Positions 1 to 9,165 of a DNA stretch of 64,000 nucleotides are shown piece after piece. Source of the stretch: Flavobacterium nackdongense (GTDB taxonomy: Bacteria; Bacteroidota; Bacteroidia; Flavobacteriales; Flavobacteriaceae); NCBI RefSeq assembly GCF_004355225.1, contig NZ_CP037933.1, positions 2,232,001 through 2,296,000 of the forward strand. The letters run 5' to 3'. The translations under genes and the position numbers were made by a program. Position 1 is the first letter of the stretch; each line of letters begins with the position of its first letter. The notes under the pieces were generated by a model, which ran no database searches, was not told the origin of the DNA, and was given only the letters and a program-made list of their open reading frames with translations.

Positions 1-1
1 A

Positions 2-685
2 AAAACCGTAAGTATTACCGAACTTTCTCTTCAATACGGATTTAACAGCAACTCTTCTTTTACACGAACATTCAAAAAATTTTACGGACTCAGTCCTTCT
101 GAATTTAAAAAATCAAAGCCAAAACTTAGCAAGATTAGTCAAGTTGAAAGCAAGAATGGACAAGAAAATGGATTATTTGAAGAATACATTTGCAACAGTA
201 TTAACCTCATCAATTGGATTAAAATGAATGCAAAAGTTGAAATCAAAGAAATGCCAAAATTGGATTTGGCTTATATCACGCACATTGGACACATTGGCCT
301 AGAAAATGCGTACGCCAAACTCGTTCAGTGGGCAATCCCAAAAGGTCTTTTGAAGGAAGATTCGAAAATGGCAACCATTTATTACGACAGTTACAAAATC
401 ACCGAACCCGATAAAGTGCGGAGGAGTGCTTGCCTTATTTTAGACGAAAAAACCGAAATTGAGGGCGAAATTGGCTTGACCACTATCGAAAAAGGGAAGT
501 GTATAGTAGGTCATTTTGAAATTGGACTCGATGAATTTGAAAAATCTTGGACGGGTCTTTTTATTTGGATGAACGAAAATGGATATAAAAAAGCAGACCG
601 AAATCCATTTGAAATTTACCACAACAACTTCAATGAGCATCCTGAAAAAATCGCTATTGTTGATTTTTATATTCCAATTGAATAA
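2..685 (+). CDS. AraC-family regulator with GyrI-like effector domain (5' end outside window)
   Basis: The frame is open from base 2, so the gene enters from the left edge. The visible N-terminal part is the second helix-turn-helix of an AraC DNA-binding domain (residues like LSLQYGFNSNSSFTRTFKK followed by YGLSPSEFKK). From about residue 75 it continues into a GyrI-like/AraC effector-binding domain (EIKEMPKLDLAYITHIGHIG, then a late CIVGHFEIG segment) that usually binds small hydrophobic ligands. An internal ATG at 224 would give only the effector domain, but the HTH coding is continuous with it, so that ATG is not the start. Probably a drug- or metabolite-responsive activator; the ligand cannot be read from sequence. 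Confidence 0.88.
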   Translation, partial: KTVSITELSLQYGFNSNSSFTRTFKKFYGLSPSEFKKSKPKLSKISQVESKNGQENGLFEEYICNSINLINWIKMNAKVEIKEMPKLDLAYITHIGHIGLENAYAKLVQWAIPKGLLKEDSKMATIYYDSYKITEPDKVRRSACLILDEKTEIEGEIGLTTIEKGKCIVGHFEIGLDEFEKSWTGLFIWMNENGYKKADRNPFEIYHNNFNEHPEKIAIVDFYIPIE

Positions 686-701
686 TAAATTACTTGTCTG
701 T

Positions 702-1148
702 TTAATTTCTTTTCAAAAACAAAAGCGACACCCAATAAATTCCAATAGCAACTGGAACTGCGGTTAGTAGCCAACCGCCCAAACCACAAAGTAATTCAAA
801 GGAAAGCTGACTCAGAGTTTGAAAAAAACTACTTTGAAAAGAACTGATAATTTCTTCGATTGTATGATGATTGCGAGGAACAGAAAAAATAAATTCGCCA
901 ACTCTTATAAAAGGAATTATCAAAAAAATCTGAACTGGCCACATCAAATAACTGAGCGAAATCATTAGGGGTAAATTCAATTTTCGCTTCAGACCAACTG
1001 TAGTAATCATAAAAGTACTGACGCCAAGAATCGGAATAATCGAAAGCAATCCCGAAACAATAATGCTCTGACTCAATTCCTTTGGAGTTAAACCTTGCTT
1101 TAAAAGTGCGGTAGTTTTGTCTTTTACTTTATTTAATCTAGCTTTCAA
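702..1148 (-). CDS. DUF2062-family small membrane protein
   Basis: A 148-residue protein with a short charged N-terminus, the GLTPKELSQS motif typical of DUF2062, then three to four hydrophobic segments. DUF2062 proteins are inner-membrane proteins of unknown function, sometimes fused to glycosyltransferases. The start is TTG: an in-frame TAA lies immediately upstream and the first in-frame ATG would cut into the conserved part. It converges with the AraC-type gene, whose stop is 16 bp away. Function unknown. Confidence 0.7.
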   Translation of the reverse strand: MKARLNKVKDKTTALLKQGLTPKELSQSIIVSGLLSIIPILGVSTFMITTVGLKRKLNLPLMISLSYLMWPVQIFLIIPFIRVGEFIFSVPRNHHTIEEIISSFQSSFFQTLSQLSFELLCGLGGWLLTAVPVAIGIYWVSLLFLKRN

Positions 1149-1257
1149 TTATTTATGGTTTTCATGTTCCTTCAATTTTTTTGCAAATCTAAATTAGTTT
1201 TTTTATTTATCACGTTTTTGATGAAGTGGCTTTTGAAGTGAAGAAATACTAGCTACT

Positions 1258-1935
1258 TTATAAATTTAATCGTTTGAAAAATAATTCTCTATAACTCCCA
1301 CTTATAGGGATTTCATGTTTCTCTACATAAACGTGATTGTTTTCAATTCTATCAATAGTGTTTACATTAACAATATACGATTGATGTATTCTCACAAATT
1401 CCGATGTGGGTAACTTTTCAATGAGTTCAATAAAAGTCATTCTTGGACAGTATGTTTTTTCTTTCAGGACAATATCCAAGTAATTACCAGAACCTTTGAT
1501 ATATAAAATTTCGTCGAATTTGATTTTAATATTTTTAAAGCCATCTTTTATAAAAAAGAAAGGATTTTTATTTTTTTGAAACGAAATGCGCTCTTCTACT
1601 TTTTGTACCGCTATTTGAAATCGGTCAAACTCAAATGGTTTTAGTAAATAATCTATCGCACCATAAGAATAACTTTCGAGAGCAAAATCAGCATATGCTG
1701 TTGTGAAAATCACATTTGGTTTTAATCGTAACGCTCCCAACATTTCCAATCCAGACATATTAGGCATATTGATATCTAAAAAAATCAAATCAACAGGATT
1801 TTGCTTTAAAAACGCTATCGCTTCTTTTGGCTGGTAAAAGTGAGCAATCAGATCTAAATTTTCCATTTTAGAGGTATGGAATTTTATAACCTCAATCGCT
1901 TTGGGTTCATCGTCTATTGCAATGGCTATTATCAT
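1258..1935 (-). CDS. LytTR response regulator
   Basis: A 225-residue two-domain regulator. The receiver domain (about 1-120) has the acidic pair D8-D9, phosphoacceptor D54 in LIFLDINMP and the conserved lysine in YLLKPF. The C-terminal LytTR DNA-binding domain (about 130-225) has the family pattern FVRIHQSYIVN. Its ATG overlaps the stop of the upstream sensor kinase by one base (TAATG), so the two are translationally coupled and form a LytS/LytR-type two-component system. The targets are not evident; the cognate signal would be sensed by the membrane kinase. Confidence 0.93.
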   Translation of the reverse strand: MIIAIAIDDEPKAIEVIKFHTSKMENLDLIAHFYQPKEAIAFLKQNPVDLIFLDINMPNMSGLEMLGALRLKPNVIFTTAYADFALESYSYGAIDYLLKPFEFDRFQIAVQKVEERISFQKNKNPFFFIKDGFKNIKIKFDEILYIKGSGNYLDIVLKEKTYCPRMTFIELIEKLPTSEFVRIHQSYIVNVNTIDRIENNHVYVEKHEIPISGSYRELFFKRLNL

Positions 1936-3368
1936 TATATTGAAGTATTTATAACTATTTTAATAGAAAAGTTACCATTTTCTTTTACTATTTCAAAAGT
2001 ATGCTTTTTTGGATAAACTAACTCCAATCGTTGTTTTGCATTTTCGATTCCGATACCAAATCCTTGTTCCTTATAATAGGTTTTATAATTTTCATCATAA
2101 CTATTGATGCATTCGAAAGTTATTTTGTTGTCATCACAAACTACAGAAATTTTTAATTTTGAAAGCGTAGATGGGTCAATTCCGTATTTAAATGCGTTTT
2201 CAACAAAGGGAATCAATAGTCCAGGACTAATAGAATGATTTTCAAAATTTTCAAATTGTATTTCAACTTCCGGTTCAACCGCACAACGTAATTTTTGAAT
2301 AGCAATATAATCTTGAAGGTATTTGATTTCATTTTGAAGTGGAATAAAATCTTTATTGATATCCTCTTGCATGTACCGAATCAAACTGGCCAATTTGGCG
2401 ATGCTTTCCGCTGTTTTTGGTGCATTTTCGGTCAAAGCTGTGGCGTACAAAGTATTTAGTGAGTTGAATAAAAAATGAGGATTGACCTGAGATTTTAATA
2501 AACTTAACTCCGATTCTTTGGCTTCTAATTTTAATTCAAATGACTTTTGATTTGCTTTTATTTTGATACGAATATAGCCGTATAGGAAAGATAAAAATAG
2601 TGTTATGAATAAGATAGAACTCAAGGTAAGAAATACATAGAAAACATCTTCTCCAGAATTAGTATCTCGAAAAGGGTTACTTAAAATTTTGTATATTAAA
2701 ATATAGAAAACGGAAGAAAGTAAAATCAATAAAAAACTGTAACGGAATTTCTTTTTTTCTTCCAATAAAACAGGTGTGATTAAAAAAGTATTAATATAAA
2801 ATACGGATAATAGTAGCGCTACGGATAGGTTTTCTTTAGTTCCCATTTGAGGTGTAAATACAGCAAAATAAAAAATACTCATCAGGAATATTTGATTGAA
2901 AAGGATTTCTAAATGGGGAGAAAAACTTTTTATGTCATGAATTAACAGATAGTATATAAATGAACAGAATCCGACTATGATAAGTATTGGAAAAAAGATA
3001 GAAAGAAAGTTTATTATTGAAGCCTTGTCTAAAAAATCTGTTGGATGAGTCGGTGAATAATCTTCATGAAAAGTAACAAAACTGGAGTGTAAAGCCATAA
3101 ACCAACAAATGGCTACACTTAAGAAGATGCAACAACCTAATGTTAGTGAAAAATACATTTTTAAAGCCTTTTTTTCGATCAGTATTGGTAGTAAAAACCG
3201 CGAATGGATATAAAAATAAAGAATCGCACCTAAGGCTGTATATGATTTCGAAAGGTTGTACATAAAATGAGAAAAAACACTTATGATAAGAGAAATAGCG
3301 ATGGCAAAAACAACCAAATGAATGATTCCTTTTTTGTTTTTTTGGGTAAAAAGTTTTATTGCTTCCAT
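1935..3368 (-). CDS. LytS-like membrane sensor histidine kinase
   Basis: A 477-residue protein with about eight transmembrane helices in the first 270 residues (two groups of four), a short coiled-coil linker, then a His_kinase (PF06580) domain with QVNPHFLFNSLNTLYA carrying the phosphorylated histidine near residue 297. A HATPase domain follows, with N-box LLIPFVENAFKYG and G-box GFGIGIENAKQRL. It lacks periplasmic sensor loops of any size, so the signal is probably membrane-borne or small. It lies directly upstream of and overlaps its LytTR regulator by one base. About 290 bp of AT-rich sequence separate it from the IS982-type insertion upstream. Confidence 0.92.
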   Translation of the reverse strand: MEAIKLFTQKNKKGIIHLVVFAIAISLIISVFSHFMYNLSKSYTALGAILYFYIHSRFLLPILIEKKALKMYFSLTLGCCIFLSVAICWFMALHSSFVTFHEDYSPTHPTDFLDKASIINFLSIFFPILIIVGFCSFIYYLLIHDIKSFSPHLEILFNQIFLMSIFYFAVFTPQMGTKENLSVALLLSVFYINTFLITPVLLEEKKKFRYSFLLILLSSVFYILIYKILSNPFRDTNSGEDVFYVFLTLSSILFITLFLSFLYGYIRIKIKANQKSFELKLEAKESELSLLKSQVNPHFLFNSLNTLYATALTENAPKTAESIAKLASLIRYMQEDINKDFIPLQNEIKYLQDYIAIQKLRCAVEPEVEIQFENFENHSISPGLLIPFVENAFKYGIDPSTLSKLKISVVCDDNKITFECINSYDENYKTYYKEQGFGIGIENAKQRLELVYPKKHTFEIVKENGNFSIKIVINTSI

Positions 3369-3631
3369 AAAGATAATTTATTCGTAAATATAGTTTTGTT
3401 TAAAAGAATTATAGCGTAAAACTAGAATTACAAAACTGCATTAAAAATAAAATGGGATAGTTTGGGCAAGGGAAGTTATACTATATTGTTTTCAAGTAAA
3501 ATCTTTGTGGAATTTTATAAACATAGTTGGTGAAAACTCCGAATATGTGAATCTAGTCAATTAGATTAGTTATTTTACTTATGGTGATTTTGATTGCGAG
3601 ACTTTTGTAGTGAAGAAGTTTGATTTTTAAA

Positions 3632-3644
3632 ACTATATAAGTAG
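3632..3644. repeat. Left arm of an ATATAAGT palindromic repeat split by the IS
   Basis: ACTATATAAGTAG matches the reverse complement of the right arm at 4672-4684 (CTACTTATATGGT) at 12 of 13 positions. With the insertion element removed, the arms would be 19 nt apart, forming a hairpin like the intact one at 22222-22264. Confidence 0.6.
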
Positions 3645-3647
3645 AAT

Positions 3648-3654
3648 ATAACTT
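3648..3654. repeat. Target-site duplication, left copy
   Basis: ATAACTT immediately abuts the left inverted repeat and is repeated exactly at 4656-4662 after the right inverted repeat. Confidence 0.9.
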
Positions 3655-4655
3655 AACCCGTTGGGTGTAATTAAATTGTTTGATTCTTAATATTATTTAT
3701 TGGTCTATCAAAAATAAATTTATTGATGAATTGAACCAATGTTAATGCCGTTATTTTTGCTAAAATCCGTGTTTTAAATCCTTCAAAAGATTTAGCATAA
3801 TTGTTTCTAATTTTGAACTGGTCACACAATTGTGAAAATAATGTTTCAATTCTTTTTCTTGATTTTCTAAAGACATAAGGTTGAGGCGTATAGTCTTTTT
3901 GATTTGTTCTTTTTGGCGTTTCCAATTTGATATTTACTGTTTGAAATAAATCTAACTGAATTGATTCAGATAAATATCCTCTATCGCCAAGAACCACACA
4001 ATCAGACATTTGTTCTTTTATATTTTTTAAAAAATTGACATCGTGAACTTCAGCTTTTGTAATATCTAATGAATGAAAAACACCATTTATTGAACAAACA
4101 CCGTGAAGTTTATAACCATAAAACCAATTGTTTTGTGAGGCACAAAATCCTTTAGACGGAGCAGTTTCAAAATCTTTTTTACAGATTTTAATTCTGTTAT
4201 GACGAGCAAATTTGCATATCTCCAATGGCATACTATCAACAATGAAATAATTTTCAAATTCTAAAAAATGAGATGCTAATTTTAATCTAACTTCTTCTAA
4301 AAAGAAAAATAATTTTCTCCTTCTTTTATTGAACTGACTTCGGTCAATTAAGTTAGGAATTTGTTGTTTATTTATCTCTTTAAATAAAGAATTTTCACTG
4401 TCAATTGACATAAATTCCGCAGTTAAACTTAATGCAACTATCTCTAAATCAGACATTTTATGTTTTCTTCCGACACCAGTCTTAAATTCTAATTCACAAT
4501 TTAAAGAACTTATAACTTCTAAAACTCTTAAATATTTTTTTACTATATTTGACATAAATATTGGTTTGTTTGGCGACTTCAAGATACTGAATTTCAGTAT
4601 CTTGACCAATATTTATTCAATTTATTTTACTTCAAATAATTACACCCAACGGGTT
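3655..4655 (-). mobile_element. Intact IS982-family insertion sequence
   Basis: A 1001-bp element bounded by perfect 19-bp inverted repeats, AACCCGTTGGGTGTAATTA at 3655-3673 and its complement at 4637-4655, with a 7-bp target duplication ATAACTT on each side. It holds a single full-length transposase. A 10-bp-arm hairpin with a 3-nt loop (4581-4603) lies just upstream of the transposase ATG and may limit read-through expression. Perfect termini and duplication indicate recent insertion. Family placement rests on the transposase motifs. Confidence 0.93.
3671..4555 (-). CDS. IS982-family DDE transposase
   Basis: A 294-residue transposase starting at the ATG for MSNIVKKYL; an in-frame TTG 18 codons upstream lies inside the hairpin region and is less likely. 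Catalytic landmarks are FIVDSMPLEICKFARHNR (first Asp), VVLGDRGYLSES (second Asp) and RKRIETLFSQL (Glu), the usual IS982 signature, plus the family segment NNWFYGYKLHGV. No frameshift or stop, so it appears functional. It sits between the LytS-type kinase gene and an MFS gene, both on the same strand. Confidence 0.93.
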   Translation of the reverse strand: MSNIVKKYLRVLEVISSLNCELEFKTGVGRKHKMSDLEIVALSLTAEFMSIDSENSLFKEINKQQIPNLIDRSQFNKRRRKLFFFLEEVRLKLASHFLEFENYFIVDSMPLEICKFARHNRIKICKKDFETAPSKGFCASQNNWFYGYKLHGVCSINGVFHSLDITKAEVHDVNFLKNIKEQMSDCVVLGDRGYLSESIQLDLFQTVNIKLETPKRTNQKDYTPQPYVFRKSRKRIETLFSQLCDQFKIRNNYAKSFEGFKTRILAKITALTLVQFINKFIFDRPINNIKNQTI

Positions 4656-4662
4656 ATAACTT
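4656..4662. repeat. Target-site duplication, right copy
   Basis: ATAACTT directly follows the right inverted repeat and is identical to 3648-3654. Confidence 0.9.
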
Positions 4663-4671
4663 ACTTATATG

Positions 4672-4684
4672 CTACTTATATGGT
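4672..4684. repeat. Right arm of the IS-split ATATAAGT palindrome
   Basis: CTACTTATATGGT, complementary to 3632-3644 with one mismatch; same arm type as the intact palindrome at 22222-22264. Confidence 0.6.
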
Positions 4685-4694
4685 AAACATTTAA

Positions 4695-5969
4695 TTATTT
4701 GTGATTTTCGTGTTCGTCCAAGTCTTTTTGCAAATCCAGAGTTCTAAATCCCGGCAATTTAATCCCTGTAAAAACTACGATTAAAAGTGTCATACTTCCG
4801 CCAAAAACAACCGCAGTCACTGTGCCCATCAATTTAGCCGTCAATCCACTTTCGAAAGCACCTAATTCATTCGATGAACCTACAAAAATCGAATTTACCG
4901 CCGCTACTCGACCTCGCATAGAATCGGGTGTTTTGAGCTGCAAAATCGTTTGTCGAATTACTACCGAAATACCGTCAGTAACGCCACTCATAAACAAGGC
5001 AAAAACCGACAACCAAAACCAAGTCGATAGTCCAAAAACAATAATGCAAACTCCAAACCCAAAAATAGCTGCCAACAACTTGATTCCGGCATTTTTATAA
5101 AAAGGCAAATGCGCCGAAACAAACATGGTTAATAAAGCTCCCACCGCTGGCGCAGCCCTTAAAATTCCGAATCCTTCGGGGCCCACTTTCAAAATATCTT
5201 GGGCAAAAATAGGCAAAAGCGCTACAGCTCCACCAAAAAGTACCGCCACCATATCAAGCGTTAAAGCTCCTAAAATTGATTTATTAGTATAAACGAATTT
5301 TATGCCTTCTTTCAAACTTTCCATCACCGGTTCTCCAATTTTTGGATTCAAAATAGGTTTTTTTGAAATTTGAGTCAACAACATTAAAGCCAAGACAGAA
5401 CACGCAAAAATAACACACATCGACCAATGCACGCCAATCCAGGTAATCGAAAATCCCGCCACTGCAGGCCCAACAACCGAACCAATTTGCCAAACCGAAC
5501 TACTCCAAGTGGCTGCATTGGGATAGGCTTTTTTAGGAACGATTAAAGACATTAGCGAAAAAACACTTGGCCCCAGAAAAGCGCGCACCAAACCACCTAA
5601 AAAGACCAGAAAATAAATAGAATATAAAATAGTTTCCGTCGACCATTCGCTTACTATTTTGGGCCAAGTCAATAAAAACAACCCGAGGCTTATAATTGCA
5701 AATCCGAAAATACATTTCAAAAGCATTCCTTTTTTCTCCTTTTGATCGACGATATGTCCAGCAAACAAAGCCATTCCGATAGCGGGAATTACTTCCATTA
5801 ATCCAATCATCCCCAGTGAAAGGGCACTTTTGGTCAAACTATAAACTTCCCATTCGATAATGATAAACTGCATCGACCAGGCGAAAACCATGACGAAACG
5901 CAATAATAAAAATAGATTGAATTCTCTATATCGCAAGGCTGCGTAGGCATCTCTAACTTTAACTTCCAT
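4695..5969 (-). CDS. MFS transporter (EntS/MFS_3-like)
   Basis: A 424-residue protein with about 11-12 hydrophobic segments, an N-terminal FNLFLLLRFVMVFAWSMQ helix, the loop AGHIVDQKEKKGML between TM2 and TM3 and the later loop SMRGRVAAVNSIFVG typical of the MFS_3/enterobactin-exporter-like branch. Likely an inner-membrane proton-driven exporter of a siderophore, drug or small molecule; the substrate is unknown. It starts at the ATG 27 bp downstream of the cytochrome gene's stop on the same strand, so it may belong to the recJ-cytochrome transcript. Confidence 0.88.
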   Translation of the reverse strand: MEVKVRDAYAALRYREFNLFLLLRFVMVFAWSMQFIIIEWEVYSLTKSALSLGMIGLMEVIPAIGMALFAGHIVDQKEKKGMLLKCIFGFAIISLGLFLLTWPKIVSEWSTETILYSIYFLVFLGGLVRAFLGPSVFSLMSLIVPKKAYPNAATWSSSVWQIGSVVGPAVAGFSITWIGVHWSMCVIFACSVLALMLLTQISKKPILNPKIGEPVMESLKEGIKFVYTNKSILGALTLDMVAVLFGGAVALLPIFAQDILKVGPEGFGILRAAPAVGALLTMFVSAHLPFYKNAGIKLLAAIFGFGVCIIVFGLSTWFWLSVFALFMSGVTDGISVVIRQTILQLKTPDSMRGRVAAVNSIFVGSSNELGAFESGLTAKLMGTVTAVVFGGSMTLLIVVFTGIKLPGFRTLDLQKDLDEHENHK

Positions 5970-5998
5970 AATTTTTATTTCCTATCTACTATTTCTTT

Positions 5999-7222
5999 TT
6001 AGAAATTTTTTTTCTGAGTTTCTTCTGGATATATACCAATTTTGTGCGTTCGCAACAAATAAGGAGACATTTCGGACTTTCCTGAAAGGTAAAACCCAAT
6101 AACTCCCGACGCTTTTTTGGGCATATGGCAATCAATGCAATTGTCTTTCAAAGCAAATCCACTAGGAACTTTGATTGGGCAAAAATTTTTCTTGACCTCA
6201 CTATGGCAACTCAAACATTTTTCGGATTGTCGCGACAGGCTTTCTATTTCCGTCGTATGCGAATCGTGACAGCTGGTGCAATCCATCGTTTTACTTTCAA
6301 GAAAACATTTACTTTGAGAAAGCAAACCATATTGATTGCCGTGAACATCGGAATTAGCAGCAGGATTCGGAATAGAAACGTTATAAAAATCAGCCATTGA
6401 TTTTCCCGGAACAAATTTGAACCGAGACTCTAAATTCGTGGCTGCCGAATGACAAATCACGCATCGCGCTAATTTTTGCTGATTATTAAGCGATTGGTGT
6501 GTAACGATATGTTTCGCCAATTTTAATCCAGGATTTTCCTTGTGGTAATCTACATGCGCTTTTGCTGGGCCGTGGCATCGCTCACAATCAATACCAAAAA
6601 TCACAGATTCCTTTTTCATGGTTTCCATTTTCATTTCGGTTCCAAAATAATTTTCGGTTTCAGTATTTTTATGCTTCAGCTCTATATTGGAACTATGACA
6701 TTCAAAACAATCAATCGAAATCGCGCGACTAAAACTGGGTTGGTTGGGCGGATAACTTGGACTCGTACCCCAATTATTAACTGAAGTATAATAAGACAAG
6801 GGCAATTCATAAACAATGTCTTTGTCCCAAAACAATGATGTTTGTGCGTTTTTGGCTCCCATTACAATATCAAAACGATACGCTTTTATTTCTTTACCGT
6901 TCTTGTAATACACCTGAAATAATTCGTTATTTCTATTTTCCATTACCATTTTGGTATCCTTGTCATAGCTGTAGGTGTTATAACCTGGACTAAAATTCCC
7001 CAAAACATTTTTGATCGATGCCGCTGCCGACGCTTTATAATGGGAACTTTTCAGCGCCTCATTATAAATTTTTGGATGACATTCCATACAGCTTTCCGAA
7101 CCTGCATATTGATTACCTCGCAAGTCAACATATTCCTTGTCTTGATGGGCGCAATTTGACAATAGCAAAAGCAGCACAAAGGGCAATGAAACCGAAAATA
7201 AAGACTTGATCATTCTTTTCAT
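5999..7222 (-). CDS. Seven-haem c-type cytochrome lipoprotein
   Basis: About 407 residues from the ATG for MKRMIKS (a TTG three codons further upstream is less likely). A signal peptide ends in LLLLLSNC, so it is probably a lipoprotein. Seven CXXCH haem c sites are visible: CMECH, CFECH, CERCH, CVICH, CTSCH, CLSCH and CIDCH. Spacing and the CIDCH-MPKK ending resemble periplasmic multihaem cytochromes of the cytochrome c-554/nitrite reductase superfamily, but no catalytic site can be assigned. Likely an electron-transfer protein on the periplasmic side. It follows recJ by about 10 bp. Confidence 0.87.
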   Translation of the reverse strand: MKRMIKSLFSVSLPFVLLLLLSNCAHQDKEYVDLRGNQYAGSESCMECHPKIYNEALKSSHYKASAAASIKNVLGNFSPGYNTYSYDKDTKMVMENRNNELFQVYYKNGKEIKAYRFDIVMGAKNAQTSLFWDKDIVYELPLSYYTSVNNWGTSPSYPPNQPSFSRAISIDCFECHSSNIELKHKNTETENYFGTEMKMETMKKESVIFGIDCERCHGPAKAHVDYHKENPGLKLAKHIVTHQSLNNQQKLARCVICHSAATNLESRFKFVPGKSMADFYNVSIPNPAANSDVHGNQYGLLSQSKCFLESKTMDCTSCHDSHTTEIESLSRQSEKCLSCHSEVKKNFCPIKVPSGFALKDNCIDCHMPKKASGVIGFYLSGKSEMSPYLLRTHKIGIYPEETQKKNF

Positions 7223-7232
7223 TAGAGCCAAT

Positions 7233-8930
7233 TTACTTAATATCTTTCAACCGCAATTGAACGGAAGTTTTGCCATTCCACTCATTTTCATCAATACAAT
7301 AAACCGCTTCAAACGGCTTTTTATTCGTAGTCAATTCTATTTTATTTCCTAATCCGAAACCAATAGCAGCCATTCCTTCCGTCCCGAGACTTCGGGATTG
7401 ACGCACATACAGTTTCAAATGTTCTTCATCGGCTCCCAATCTTTGGGCATAACCTGTATCATTTACTTTTCTGCTCACAAAAACAGGCGTCATATTTTGA
7501 GGTCCAAAAGGCTCGAATTGTTTCAAAATCCGCGTCAGTTTTGGCGTGATATCCGTTAAATTAATTTCGGCATCAATGGCAATTTCTGGCGTCAACATAT
7601 CGGGATGAATCGTTCGTTCCACTTCTTTTTCGAAGGCGTTTTTGAAAGCCAAATAATTTTCTTCCAACAAAGTCATTCCGGCAGCGTACATATGTCCGCC
7701 AAATTGTTCTAAATGTTCCGAACAAGCTTCCAAGGCATTATAGACGTCAAATCCTTTAACAGAGCGTGCCGAAGCCGCATATTTATCACCACTTTTAGTA
7801 AAAACTAAGGTCGGACGATAATAGGTTTCTATCAATCGCGAAGCCACAATTCCTATCACACCTTTGTGCCAATCTTCCTGAAAAACCACCGTCGTAAAAC
7901 GTTTTTCTTCGCTATTTTCTATGATTTGATTAAGCGCTTCCTTGGTAATTTGTTTGTCTAAATCTTTCCGCTCGGAATTATAAGCTTCAATTTCGGATGC
8001 AAATTGTTGGGCTTGTTCAAAGTCAAATTCCGTCAATAACTCCACAGCGTGATTCCCGTGTTTGATTCGCCCTGCTGCGTTAATTCTGGGTGCGATGATA
8101 AAAACAACATCGGTTATATCTAAAGTTTTCTTTTTTATTTGATGAATCAAAGCTTTAAATCCAGGTCTCGGATCAGAATTGATGACTTGCAAACCAAAAT
8201 AAGCCAAAATCCTGTTTTCGCCCGTCATCGGAACAATATCGGCAGCAATGGCTGTCGCTACCAAATCCAAATAGGGTGTCAAATCTTCAATGGTTTGGTT
8301 TCGGTTTTCACCCAATGCCTGAATCAATTTGAAACCAATGCCACAACCGCATAATTCATCATAAGGATAAGTACAATCCTCCCGTTTTGGGTCCAAAACC
8401 GCCACGGCTTCGGGCAACGAATTCCCTGGTCGGTGGTGATCGCAAATGATAAAATCGATGTTTTTTTCATTGGCGTAAGCGATATGATCGATAGATTTTA
8501 TACCACAATCCAAAGCTATAATCAGCGAAAAATCATTATCGTCAGCAAAATCAATTCCTTTGAAAGAAATGCCATAACCTTCGTCATAACGATCGGGAAT
8601 ATAGGTAGCGACATTCGGATAATAGGTTTTCAAATAAGAGGAAACCAAAGAAACAGCAGTCGTTCCATCGACGTCGTAATCTCCGAAAACAAGAATATTT
8701 TCGCCTTTTTCGATAGCCAATTCAATGCGTTCAACCGCTTTTTCCATATCTTTCATCAAAAATGGATTGTGCAAATCGGCCAAAGTGGGACGAAAAAATT
8801 GTCTGGCTTGTTCGAAAGTTTCAATACCGCGTTGAACCAAAAGTGTTGCTACAAATTCCTCGACGTTCAAAGCTTCAGCAAGTAATTTGACCTTTTCTTC
8901 AGAAGGTTTTGGTTTGATGGTCCAGCGCAT
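7233..8930 (-). CDS. recJ: Single-stranded-DNA-specific 5'-3' exonuclease RecJ
   Basis: A 565-residue DHH phosphoesterase. Motifs seen: DYDVDGTT at 84-91, the aspartate in IIALDCGIKS, DHHRPG from residue 164, and the DHHA1 pattern including GRIKHGN and FGGHMYAAG. RecJ degrades ssDNA 5' to 3' in RecF-pathway recombination and repair. Length matches the family. It is the first gene of a minus-strand run with the multihaem cytochrome and MFS genes and is divergent from adenine deaminase across 235 bp. Confidence 0.95.
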   Translation of the reverse strand: MRWTIKPKPSEEKVKLLAEALNVEEFVATLLVQRGIETFEQARQFFRPTLADLHNPFLMKDMEKAVERIELAIEKGENILVFGDYDVDGTTAVSLVSSYLKTYYPNVATYIPDRYDEGYGISFKGIDFADDNDFSLIIALDCGIKSIDHIAYANEKNIDFIICDHHRPGNSLPEAVAVLDPKREDCTYPYDELCGCGIGFKLIQALGENRNQTIEDLTPYLDLVATAIAADIVPMTGENRILAYFGLQVINSDPRPGFKALIHQIKKKTLDITDVVFIIAPRINAAGRIKHGNHAVELLTEFDFEQAQQFASEIEAYNSERKDLDKQITKEALNQIIENSEEKRFTTVVFQEDWHKGVIGIVASRLIETYYRPTLVFTKSGDKYAASARSVKGFDVYNALEACSEHLEQFGGHMYAAGMTLLEENYLAFKNAFEKEVERTIHPDMLTPEIAIDAEINLTDITPKLTRILKQFEPFGPQNMTPVFVSRKVNDTGYAQRLGADEEHLKLYVRQSRSLGTEGMAAIGFGLGNKIELTTNKKPFEAVYCIDENEWNGKTSVQLRLKDIK

Positions 8931-9165
8931 TTAGGGTTTATAGTTTAAAAGTTGATGCTGTTTGAGGGAAAATTAAAATCTAAAACAATATTAATCAATT
9001 TTATTTTTAAAAACAGAAAAACCTTTAAGATTAAGTTCAATTCACGGTTTAAGGCTGATGAATCATAACAGTTCAAAAGAAAATAAATTGTAAATATTTG
9101 GGAAAGCCTTCAGAAAAAATACAAAATCGCAGTACTTTTGAATTGCTATTTTTAAATCATTTCAA

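Noticed and set aside
8433..8885. 150-residue plus-strand frame inside recJ
   Set aside because: Opposite-strand shadow of a full-length conserved gene.
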